Of a stretch of DNA of 11,582 nt, positions 6,256 through 11,582 are shown piece after piece. The DNA comes from an uncultured Candidatus Melainabacteria bacterium (GTDB taxonomy: Bacteria; Cyanobacteriota; Vampirovibrionia; Gastranaerophilales; Gastranaerophilaceae), in assembly GCA_934675225.1 (NCBI GenBank), contig CAKUQA010000015.1, forward strand, positions 1-11,582, in the 5' to 3' direction. A program made the translations under genes and the position numbers. The notes under the pieces were generated by a model, which was not told the origin of the DNA, made no database searches, and saw only the letters and a list, made by a program, of their open reading frames with translations. Position 1 is the first letter of the stretch, and the number at the start of each line of letters is the position of its first letter.

Positions 6256-7582
6256 AATGTAAAAATCTTAAATAAATATAAACGGAACTTATTGCCAATG
6301 AAATAATCATTGTAATTACGCCATATTTCAGGAACTTCATAAATGGTATAGGATACCCGTTATGAGCAGATGTTTCAGAAACAATAACATTTGCAGCTGC
6401 TCCTATAATAGTCATATTTCCTCCTAAACAAGCTCCTAATGATAAACACCACCACAATGGATAAGTATATTCTCCACCCATTGTTTTTTGAATTTCCAAC
6501 AGCATAGGTGTCATTGTTGCTGTATAAGGAATGTTATCAATTACACCGGAAATAAACCCTGATGCCCATAAAATTATCATAGCTGTAGCCTGTTGAGAAC
6601 CTTTTGTTACTGCTAAAATCCATTTTGCCATTAAAGCAATTCCACCTGTTGCTTCCAGCCCTCCAATAATGATAAATAAACCAATAAAGAAGAAAATAGT
6701 ATTCCACTCAACATCACACAAAATATCTTTTGGTTTTTCAAATAATAATAAGAAACTCGCTCCTAACATGGCTGTAACACAAGTTTCGATATGGGTAACA
6801 TCATGCAATACAAACCCCAAAATAACTAATACCAAAACAATTCCACTCCTTATCATTAGCGGAAAATCCGTAATTGTATTAGAATTATCCAAATTTGCAA
6901 CTGCTTCCATTTTTTCAGGTGCTGCTTTTAGAGATTTTCTAAAAATAAAAATCATCAACAAAACAACAATCGCTAAAATTACTGCCACAACTAATGTTAA
7001 TTCATTTAAGAAATCCATAAAAGAAAGTCCTGCAGCACTACCTATAATTATATTTGGAGGGTCTCCAATTAATGTTGCAGTTCCACCAATATTTGATGCA
7101 AAAATTTCAGTAATCAAAAACGGTAAAGGGTTTATATCCAATTGTTTCGCAATAAAGAAAGTAACAGGCATAATTAAAATTACGGTAGTTACATTATCTA
7201 AAAAAGCAGATGTAACCGCCGTAAATATACCCAATGTAAGTAAAACTAGTTTTGGATGTCCTTTAGTAAACCTTAACAATTCATTTGCTATCCAATTGAA
7301 CATTCCACTACGAGTCGCAATACTAACAATAATCATCATTGATACAAGTAAGAAAATTACATTAAAATCAACATAGTTGATAAAATAATTAGAATTTATT
7401 ACTCCATCAATAACTTTTGTCTGACTGACTAATCCCAAAATAATAGTTATTGCAGCTCCCAATAGAGCAATTGTAACTTTAGGAATTTTTTCAAGTGCAA
7501 TAAAAATGTAAGCTACAAGTAATATTGAAGCAGAAACAACAATACCATGAGCCTGAACCAAACATTGTAAATGCTCTAACAT
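6254..7582 (-). CDS. ArsB/NhaD-superfamily ion transporter
   Basis: A 442-residue inner-membrane protein with about eleven or twelve hydrophobic helices and the two-fold inverted repeat of the ion transporter superfamily. Each half has a D-N helix-break motif (AFLDNVTTV at 126-134, VIDNIPYTATMTP at 347-359) and a hairpin signature (NIGGTATLIGDPPN at 164-177, GGNMTIIGAAAN at 387-398). A hydrophilic loop at about 215-240 separates the halves. The spacing best fits the ArsB/NhaD/P-protein branch, which includes Na+/H+ antiporters and arsenite or anion permeases; the substrate cannot be assigned. No ars gene is nearby, so arsenite export is not favoured. The ATG at 7582 has AAGGAG six bases upstream and a strong promoter beyond it, and the gene ends at its own terminator, so it is probably monocistronic. 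The first hydrophobic segment begins at about residue 14. Confidence 0.87.
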   Translation of the reverse strand: MLEHLQCLVQAHGIVVSASILLVAYIFIALEKIPKVTIALLGAAITIILGLVSQTKVIDGVINSNYFINYVDFNVIFLLVSMMIIVSIATRSGMFNWIANELLRFTKGHPKLVLLTLGIFTAVTSAFLDNVTTVILIMPVTFFIAKQLDINPLPFLITEIFASNIGGTATLIGDPPNIIIGSAAGLSFMDFLNELTLVVAVILAIVVLLMIFIFRKSLKAAPEKMEAVANLDNSNTITDFPLMIRSGIVLVLVILGFVLHDVTHIETCVTAMLGASFLLLFEKPKDILCDVEWNTIFFFIGLFIIIGGLEATGGIALMAKWILAVTKGSQQATAMIILWASGFISGVIDNIPYTATMTPMLLEIQKTMGGEYTYPLWWCLSLGACLGGNMTIIGAAANVIVSETSAHNGYPIPFMKFLKYGVITMIISLAISSVYIYLRFLH

Positions 7583-7604
7583 ATAATTCTCCTTTATTTT
7601 TCCA

Positions 7605-7639
7605 TGCGCAAATTATAACACACGATAAAAAAAGTGCAA
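7605..7639 (-). promoter_or_regulatory. Extended -10 promoter of the ion transporter
   Basis: On the minus strand, TTGCAC (7639-7634), a 16-base spacer and a perfect TATAAT (7617-7612) preceded by TG with one base between. The start near 7605 leaves a leader of about 22 bases holding the AAGGAG at 7594-7589. Confidence 0.75.
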
Positions 7640-7650
7640 AATATTAAAAT

Positions 7651-8700
7651 TTACTCAGGTAAAATATAATCACAATTTAATATTCTTCTTGGAAAATCCC
7701 AACCGGTAATTTTGAATTCAGAATCAGAAGGCAATATGAATGTTGAATTTTGTCCTCTATCAGATTCAACTTGAGCTAATCTTCTGCAATCTAAACCTTT
7801 TGTACCTTTAGGTAAACGAATACGCATTATATAACCGCTATTTCTTAACGGATCAGCCAAAAGTAATGGATCAACAGATGCTAATTCTGTATCGTAAGTT
7901 CTGGATGTTGAAACAAAGCCTTTATCAATGATTGTATCACCTACATCCAAATCATCCTCTACAAAACTCAATGTTTTATTATGACCGGTCAATTCTTGAG
8001 TTCTAACCCCTCTTAAGACAAACACATCTTCTTCCAATGGAATTGCTTCATCAATTAAGCGATTTAAACGAGTAACTTCATCAACATTTGATAAGTTTTC
8101 ACCATTTCTGAGCGGAATATTGTATTTATCATAATCTTGCATAAATTTAAGAACAGCATCAACATCTTCAGGCGCCATTTCTCTTAAATCTGCCGGAATT
8201 TTTTTATCTGACAAGAACATAACATTTTTCATTCTAAAATCAAGATAAGAATTAAAGTCACATTTTGGATTATTATACAAACCTATTTGACTTTTGAAAG
8301 CTTCTTGAGGAGGTTCTTTCCCATCTCTAAATGCCTTGAAGAATGCAGTTATCTTCTTTCTCAAATTATCTTCTGTTTCTCTGGCAATCGGCTCAAATTC
8401 TAATTTCATTCCGCTATCATAAACTTCTTCATTATTAGGATGAGTAGCTGGAACAGTTGGATTTTTAGAAGTATTTTCCACAATAGTAGATACGTTTTTT
8501 CTTCCACGTGCAATTAGTATTCCTGCAATTGCAACACTTGCCACAGCTGCAGCTCCTAACAAAAACTTTTGCTCATGGAATAGTGAATTCTTTTCTTTTG
8601 GTGCAACTGCCTGCTCCTTGGTCTCTTGTTTTTTGTGAGAAGAAACCACTGATTGTGCAATTATTCTGTTATTATACATCCCCACACTTTGCATGCTCAT
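7651..8700 (-). CDS. Membrane-anchored ADP-ribosyltransferase-like protein
   Basis: A 349-residue protein with three parts: a 45-residue polar N-terminus (basic at about 22-37), a single hydrophobic span (about 47-64, then RGRK), and a C-terminal domain resembling R-S-E class ADP-ribosyltransferase exoenzymes (Pfam ADPrib_exo_Tox type). The supporting pattern is YNIPLRNG (193-200), a helix before PLEEDVFVLRGV with the NAD-binding Arg230, then GFVSTSRT with the STS motif at 264-266, and FILPSDSEFKITG at 321-333, matching the usual 'LLPrgs.fkI' end strand. The position two residues before ILP, where the catalytic Glu of [EQ]xE normally stands, is Thr320. The domain may therefore be inactive, use another residue (Glu312 is close), or have a changed chemistry. 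Topology is unclear because both flanks are basic. The start is uncertain: ATGs at codons 1, 3 and 8, none with a good Shine-Dalgarno. The 86-residue protein gene lies 40 bases upstream on the same strand. Confidence 0.7.
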   Translation of the reverse strand: MSMQSVGMYNNRIIAQSVVSSHKKQETKEQAVAPKEKNSLFHEQKFLLGAAAVASVAIAGILIARGRKNVSTIVENTSKNPTVPATHPNNEEVYDSGMKLEFEPIARETEDNLRKKITAFFKAFRDGKEPPQEAFKSQIGLYNNPKCDFNSYLDFRMKNVMFLSDKKIPADLREMAPEDVDAVLKFMQDYDKYNIPLRNGENLSNVDEVTRLNRLIDEAIPLEEDVFVLRGVRTQELTGHNKTLSFVEDDLDVGDTIIDKGFVSTSRTYDTELASVDPLLLADPLRNSGYIMRIRLPKGTKGLDCRRLAQVESDRGQNSTFILPSDSEFKITGWDFPRRILNCDYILPE

Positions 8701-8717
8701 ACTGATACAAAAACCCT

Positions 8718-8731
8718 AAAAAAATTTTTTT
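8718..8731. other. A7T7 tract between two minus-strand genes
   Basis: Seven A followed by seven T form a perfect palindrome in the 40-base gap before the ADP-ribosyltransferase-like gene. An AnTn tract of this length is expected to be strongly curved or stiff. On the minus strand its T-run precedes AGGG, a poor Shine-Dalgarno about 14 bases before the ATG. I see no GC stem, so it is not a convincing terminator. Confidence 0.5.
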
Positions 8732-8740
8732 GCGCTTTTA

Positions 8741-9001
8741 TTAAACAAATTCTATATTATTTAAAGAAAAATCAGAAATTAAAGAATTTAAATCCACAAT
8801 TCCGTTTTTAAAACTAAGCTTTCCTGAAGGATATTTTTGAAAATGATAAACAGAGGCTAATGTTGCAAACTTCAATGCTTCAAATGTTTCTAAACAAGAC
8901 AAGTCTACAGTTACATATCTGCAATTATTTTTATTAATAAATAATTTAAAATCTTCTAATTTGTTATCTTTATCGAATTTAAAACTGTATTCTTTCTTCA
9001 T
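8741..9001 (-). CDS. Small STAS-like hypothetical protein
   Basis: An 86-residue cytoplasmic protein without signal peptide or membrane span, which I cannot name. The order strand (YVTVDLSCL), helix (ETFEALKFATLASVYHFQKYP), strand (GKLSFKN), helix (DLNSLISDF), strand (NNIEFV) resembles the core of a STAS (anti-sigma antagonist-like) domain. The phrase 'VDLS' followed by a helix recalls the loop carrying the phosphorylated Ser in such proteins, here Ser35 when counted from the ATG at 9001. STAS domains are usually around 100 residues, so this would be a short one. The frame also offers a TTG two codons upstream (9007), but the ATG is the more natural start; neither has a Shine-Dalgarno. A 16-bp palindrome lies just upstream. 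It may form an operon with the ADP-ribosyltransferase-like gene, 40 bases downstream. The STAS reading is tentative. Confidence 0.6.
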   Translation of the reverse strand: MKKEYSFKFDKDNKLEDFKLFINKNNCRYVTVDLSCLETFEALKFATLASVYHFQKYPSGKLSFKNGIVDLNSLISDFSLNNIEFV

Positions 9002-9005
9002 ACTC

Positions 9006-9021
9006 AAAAAGTCGACTTTTT
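9006..9021. repeat. 16-bp perfect palindrome
   Basis: AAAAAGTCGACTTTTT reads the same on both strands. It lies five bases before the small protein's ATG on the minus strand and on the far side of the divergent kdsD leader. It could be an operator, or chance in AT-rich DNA around a single GTCGAC core. No second copy was noticed in the window. Confidence 0.45.
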
Positions 9022-9076
9022 TTTACAAAAATTAAATATTTATGCACAATTTAATACATTTATATGATATTTATTA

Positions 9077-9101
9077 TATAATTTTATCGGGGAGAATGAA
9101 A
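9077..9101 (+). promoter_or_regulatory. Probable -10 and ribosome site of kdsD
   Basis: TATAAT at 9077-9082 is a perfect -10, but no good -35 lies 16-18 bases upstream (TACATT or ATACAT at best). The expected start near 9089 would put GGGGAG (9089-9094) at the 5' end. That Shine-Dalgarno is 7 bases from the ATG at 9102 but only 1 base from the ATG at 9096, which favours 9102. TATGAT at 9063-9068 is an alternative -10. Confidence 0.45.
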
Positions 9102-10091
9102 ATGGAAACAACAATAATGGATACAAGTTCTATAAACAGTTTAGCAAAAAATGTTCTTGATATAGAAGCTCAGTCAATTCTTAGATTGAAAGATAACATC
9201 GGAGAAGAATTTGATAAGGCTATTGACATTTTATACGATTGCAAAGGCCGTGTAATCATTACCGGAATGGGCAAATCAGGGCTTATCGGAAGAAAAATTG
9301 CGGCAACATTAACATCTACCGGAACCCCATCATACTTTTTGCATCCGGCAGAAAGTACACACGGGGATTCAGGCATAATTACTCGAAATGATGTTGTAAT
9401 CGCAATCTCAAATAGCGGAGAAACGCAAGAACTGTTAAACCTCCTTCCTTTAATTAAAAGATTTGGTGTAACAATGATTGGGATGACAGGAAATCAAAAT
9501 TCAACCTTAGCACATTCATCAGACGTTACCCTTGATATCTCTGTAGAAAAAGAAGCTTGTCCTCTAAATAAAGCCCCAACGGCAAGTACAACCGCAACTC
9601 TTGCGATGGGAGATGCTTTAGCTGTATGTTTACTTGAAAAAAGAGGGTTCACGAAAGAAGATTTCTTGATTTTCCACCCATCCGGAGCTTTAGGAAAAGG
9701 CTTTACGTACAAAGTTGCAGATTTAATGCTTACTGAAACAGAAAAACTTCCGATTGCAAAAGAAAGCGATAGTTTTACAGACGTAATAGAATTAATTTCA
9801 GATAAAAAACTCGGAATGGCTATGATTGTTAACGAACAAGGAGTTTTAACCGGAGTTTTAACAGATGGAGATATAAGAAGAACTTTAATAAAATATCAAA
9901 ATATTCGTCCACTTCTTGCAAAAGATGTTATGTCCAGCAACCCTAAACATATTTCTAAAAAAGATTATGGAGCAAGCGCATTGAATTTAATGGAAAAATT
10001 CTCGATTACTGCTCTTGCCGTTGTTGACGAAAACAATAAACCAATCGGAGTAATACATATTCATGACTTATTAAGAGCAGGAGTTGCATAG
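9102..10091 (+). CDS. kdsD: Arabinose-5-phosphate isomerase
   Basis: A 329-residue enzyme interconverting ribulose-5-phosphate and arabinose-5-phosphate, the first step toward KDO for LPS. It has an N-terminal SIS sugar-isomerase domain (about 15-185) with GMGKSG at 55-60, HPAESTHGD at 81-89 and SNSGETQE at 103-110, followed by two CBS domains (about 206-260 and 274-326). The family's catalytic set can be placed at Lys58, Glu110, Glu151 (EKEACPL) and His192 (FHPSGALGK), one residue off E. coli numbering, so the enzyme looks intact. Length matches KdsD, and the CBS pair distinguishes it from single-domain SIS isomerases. The frame is open back to 9042, but the Shine-Dalgarno GGGGAG fixes the start at 9102. 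The gene leads a run with kdsC, queD and uppP, and its stop is one base from the kdsC ATG. It could instead be the GutQ paralogue, but the adjacent kdsC argues for KdsD. Confidence 0.93.
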   Translation: METTIMDTSSINSLAKNVLDIEAQSILRLKDNIGEEFDKAIDILYDCKGRVIITGMGKSGLIGRKIAATLTSTGTPSYFLHPAESTHGDSGIITRNDVVIAISNSGETQELLNLLPLIKRFGVTMIGMTGNQNSTLAHSSDVTLDISVEKEACPLNKAPTASTTATLAMGDALAVCLLEKRGFTKEDFLIFHPSGALGKGFTYKVADLMLTETEKLPIAKESDSFTDVIELISDKKLGMAMIVNEQGVLTGVLTDGDIRRTLIKYQNIRPLLAKDVMSSNPKHISKKDYGASALNLMEKFSITALAVVDENNKPIGVIHIHDLLRAGVA

Positions 10092-10092
10092 A

Positions 10093-10560
10093 ATGAAAAT
10101 CAGATTAGCAGCTTTTGATGTTGATGGTGTTATGACAGATGGAAGTATAACTTATGACGAAAACGGCATTGAATATAAAACATTCAATGCAAAAGACGGA
10201 CATGGTATTGTTAGCCTTAACAATGCAGGAGTAATAACTGCAATAATTACAGGCAGAAAAAACGGTACTGTTGAACATCGCGCCAAAAATTTAAAAATCA
10301 AAGAACTTTTTCAAGGTTCAAAAAATAAAATTGCCGATTTAGAAACTATTATGCAAAAATATGGAATTTCGTTTGAAGAAGTTGCATATATGGGAGACGA
10401 CATTCCGGATATTTGTATTTTAGAAAAAGTCGGACTAAAAGGTTGTCCAGCTGATGCTGTTGATGAAGTAAAAGCAATTGCAAACTTTGTATCAACAAAA
10501 TGCGGAGGCAAAGGAGCAGTAAGAGAATTTTGTGATTACATATTAAAAAAGGGGATATAA
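10093..10560 (+). CDS. kdsC: KDO-8-phosphate phosphatase
   Basis: A 155-residue HAD-superfamily phosphatase that removes phosphate from KDO 8-phosphate to give free KDO in the cytoplasm. The motifs are complete: FDVDGVMTDG with nucleophile Asp9 and acid Asp11, ITGR with Thr53, the conserved GSKNK with Lys79, and MGDDIPD with Asp102 and Asp103. GGKGAVREFCDYIL near the end is typical of KdsC, and the protein has the short, capless, tetramer-forming length of that group. Related YrbI-type enzymes such as the N-acylneuraminate-9-phosphate phosphatases look alike, but the kdsD neighbour supports KdsC. The frame can be read from a TTG at 10084, but AGGAG at 10079-10083 places the start at the ATG at 10093, nine bases later. 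The Shine-Dalgarno lies inside the end of kdsD, so the two genes are probably translationally coupled. kdsA and kdsB are not in the window. Confidence 0.93.
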   Translation: MKIRLAAFDVDGVMTDGSITYDENGIEYKTFNAKDGHGIVSLNNAGVITAIITGRKNGTVEHRAKNLKIKELFQGSKNKIADLETIMQKYGISFEEVAYMGDDIPDICILEKVGLKGCPADAVDEVKAIANFVSTKCGGKGAVREFCDYILKKGI

Positions 10561-10561
10561 A

Positions 10562-10924
10562 ATGTTTGAAATTAAAACACAAGCGTTTTTTGCAGCAGCA
10601 CACCATTTATTAAATTATGACGGTGAATGCGAAAATCAACATGGACACAACTGGATGGTTGAAGTTTTTGTAAAAGGAGACACCTTAGATAAAAGTAATA
10701 TATTAATTGATTATAAAGTATTAAAAAAAGAATTGAAATCCGTTCTTGATATGCTCGACCATAAAGATTTGAATGCTTTACCTGAGTTTAAAGGAGAAAG
10801 TCCATCAAGTGAAATGATTTCAATGTTTATTTATAACAAATTAAAAGAAAGAGTTGTTCAATTAAGTAAAGTTACTGTTTGGGAAACTCAAACTTCATGT
10901 TGCAGTTATTTTGAAGAAGATTAA
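10562..10924 (+). CDS. queD: 6-carboxytetrahydropterin synthase QueD
   Basis: A 120-residue enzyme of the PTPS/QueD family that converts 7,8-dihydroneopterin triphosphate to 6-carboxy-5,6,7,8-tetrahydropterin in the queuosine (7-deazaguanine) pathway. Zinc ligands are His14 (AAHHL), His27 and His29 (NQHGHNW). The catalytic triad is Cys23 with Asp66-His67 in MLDHKDLN, matching the E. coli QueD pattern, and Glu108 in VTVWETQTSC should anchor the pterin. Length is normal for QueD. The CxxxHGH arrangement suits QueD better than a mammalian-type pyruvoyl synthase. The gene begins one base after the kdsC stop, with AGGGGA about seven bases before the ATG, so it is surely in the same transcript. No queC, queE or queF is visible here, so the rest of the pathway must be elsewhere. 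A folate-route PTPS-III role is less likely, because Cys23 is not replaced by Glu. Confidence 0.9.
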   Translation: MFEIKTQAFFAAAHHLLNYDGECENQHGHNWMVEVFVKGDTLDKSNILIDYKVLKKELKSVLDMLDHKDLNALPEFKGESPSSEMISMFIYNKLKERVVQLSKVTVWETQTSCCSYFEED

Positions 10925-10953
10925 GACAATAGTTTTTTATAAAGAGGGATAAA

Positions 10954-11582
10954 ATGAATTTAATACAAGCAATATTAATGGGAATAGTACAAGGTTTAAG
11001 TGAATTTTTACCAATATCAAGTTCTGCACACCTTGTTTTTACTTCAAATTTTTACAAAGTAATGAAAAATATTCCTATAGTTCAGAGTTCAAATGAAGAA
11101 GTATTTTTCGATATCATGGTTCACCTTGGAACTCTTATTGCAGTGTTAATATTTTTCCGAAAAGATATTGTTAGAATATTAAAAGCCATGTGGCATGCTC
11201 TAAAAAATAAAGATTGGTCGGACAAAGAAGCAAAACTCGGATTATATATAATTGCAGGTACAATTATTACAATAGCATTAGCACTACCAATTAATGAAAT
11301 TGCAGAAAAATTGGTTTATAAACCAGCAATTGTTGGCGGCTTATTATTTATCACCGGTTTTGCTCTTTTATACAGTGAATACAAATCTAAAAAAATCGAA
11401 GAAAAAACAGATAATGTTAATTTAAAAACATCTGTTTTAATTGGTTTGGCACAAGGCTTAGCCGCACTTCCCGGTTTTTCTCGTTCCGGTTGGACAATTG
11501 CAACAGGTTTATTTTGCGGTTTAGATAGAATTACAGCTGCAAGATATTCTTTCTTGTTAAGTATTCCAATTATATTAGGTGC
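10954..11582 (+). CDS. uppP: Undecaprenyl-diphosphatase UppP (BacA), 3' truncated
   Basis: The first 209 codons of an integral-membrane phosphatase that recycles undecaprenyl diphosphate to the monophosphate carrier used for peptidoglycan, O-antigen and other envelope polymers. Motif 1 is GIVQGLSEFLPISSSAHL (about 10-27), including the conserved Glu17 and the PISSS run. Motif 2 is LPGFSRSGWTIATGLFCGLDR, with the PGxSRSG catalytic core. Usual sequences read TEFLPISSSGHL and PGTSRSGATI, so small substitutions are present, but the key Glu, Ser and Arg residues remain. Several hydrophobic helices are visible, and the family is normally about 260-275 residues, so some 60 residues lie beyond the edge. 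AGAGGGAT precedes the ATG by about five bases. The gene follows queD by 29 bases without a terminator and should belong to the kdsD transcript. The reading frame is intact to the last base. Confidence 0.93.
   Translation, partial: MNLIQAILMGIVQGLSEFLPISSSAHLVFTSNFYKVMKNIPIVQSSNEEVFFDIMVHLGTLIAVLIFFRKDIVRILKAMWHALKNKDWSDKEAKLGLYIIAGTIITIALALPINEIAEKLVYKPAIVGGLLFITGFALLYSEYKSKKIEEKTDNVNLKTSVLIGLAQGLAALPGFSRSGWTIATGLFCGLDRITAARYSFLLSIPIILG

Noticed and set aside
6669..7376. A 235-residue plus-strand open frame
   Set aside because: It lies wholly antisense to the ion transporter, whose two-fold motif set is clear. The translation is low-complexity Ile/Lys/Thr/Asn with no domain, and no ribosome site was seen.
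7615..7623. ATAACACAC near the ion transporter -10, resembling a half-site of the MarR palindrome
   Set aside because: Eight of nine matches to a short half-site are expected by chance a few times in DNA of this size, and no partner half-site is present.
7651..7653. Arsenic-resistance locus based on the ArsB-like transporter
   Set aside because: No arsR, arsC or arsA is nearby, and the transporter motifs fit the broader superfamily.
8701..8740. Terminator between the small protein gene and the ADP-ribosyltransferase-like gene
   Set aside because: The A7T7 tract gives a T-run but there is no GC stem before it on either strand.
9042..9101. Longer KdsD start at 9042 or 9096
   Set aside because: The extra residues are not part of the family and would begin upstream of the TATAAT. 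The GGGGAG spacing selects 9102.

Overview
The window is AT-rich DNA, roughly 30% GC by eye, from a bacterium with a Gram-negative-type envelope. KdsD and KdsC (the KDO branch of LPS synthesis), a TolC-like outer-membrane factor and an EmrAB pump all require or imply an outer membrane. Codon use, dense gene packing, the mix of families and the heptamer repeat would fit a gut member of the non-photosynthetic Cyanobacteria relatives (Melainabacteria / Gastranaerophilales). That placement is an inference from general look and was not tested by any search.

Layout. (1) 71-874, minus: an SPL-family radical SAM protein with its own near-consensus promoter, apparently giving a leaderless mRNA. (2) 923-1486, minus: a small exported protein of unknown function, behind an outer-membrane factor gene (1554-2939, minus). 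(3) 2940-2988: a 49-bp divergent control region with a 22-bp palindrome that overlaps the -10 elements of both outgoing promoters. (4) 2989-6214, plus: a tight marR-emrA-emrB operon. Together with the divergent outer-membrane factor it encodes a complete tripartite drug efflux pump and its likely repressor. (5) 6228-6255: a shared bidirectional terminator. (6) 6254-7582, minus: an ArsB/NhaD-type ion transporter with an extended -10 promoter. (7) 7651-9001, minus: a membrane-anchored protein with an ADP-ribosyltransferase fold that appears to lack the catalytic glutamate, preceded by an 86-residue STAS-like protein. (8) 9102 to the right edge, plus: kdsD-kdsC-queD-uppP, a tightly packed set for KDO supply, deazapurine (queuosine) synthesis and undecaprenyl-phosphate recycling. 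uppP runs off the window.

The envelope is the common theme: drug export, LPS sugar supply, lipid-carrier recycling and an ion transporter. No tRNA, rRNA, CRISPR array, transposase or phage gene was seen. No stretch over 300 bases lacks a gene. The least ordinary parts are the ADP-ribosyltransferase-like protein with its small partner, the leaderless radical SAM promoter, a hairpin that buries the start codon of the exported protein, and a three-unit heptamer repeat that supplies the emrB start codon.
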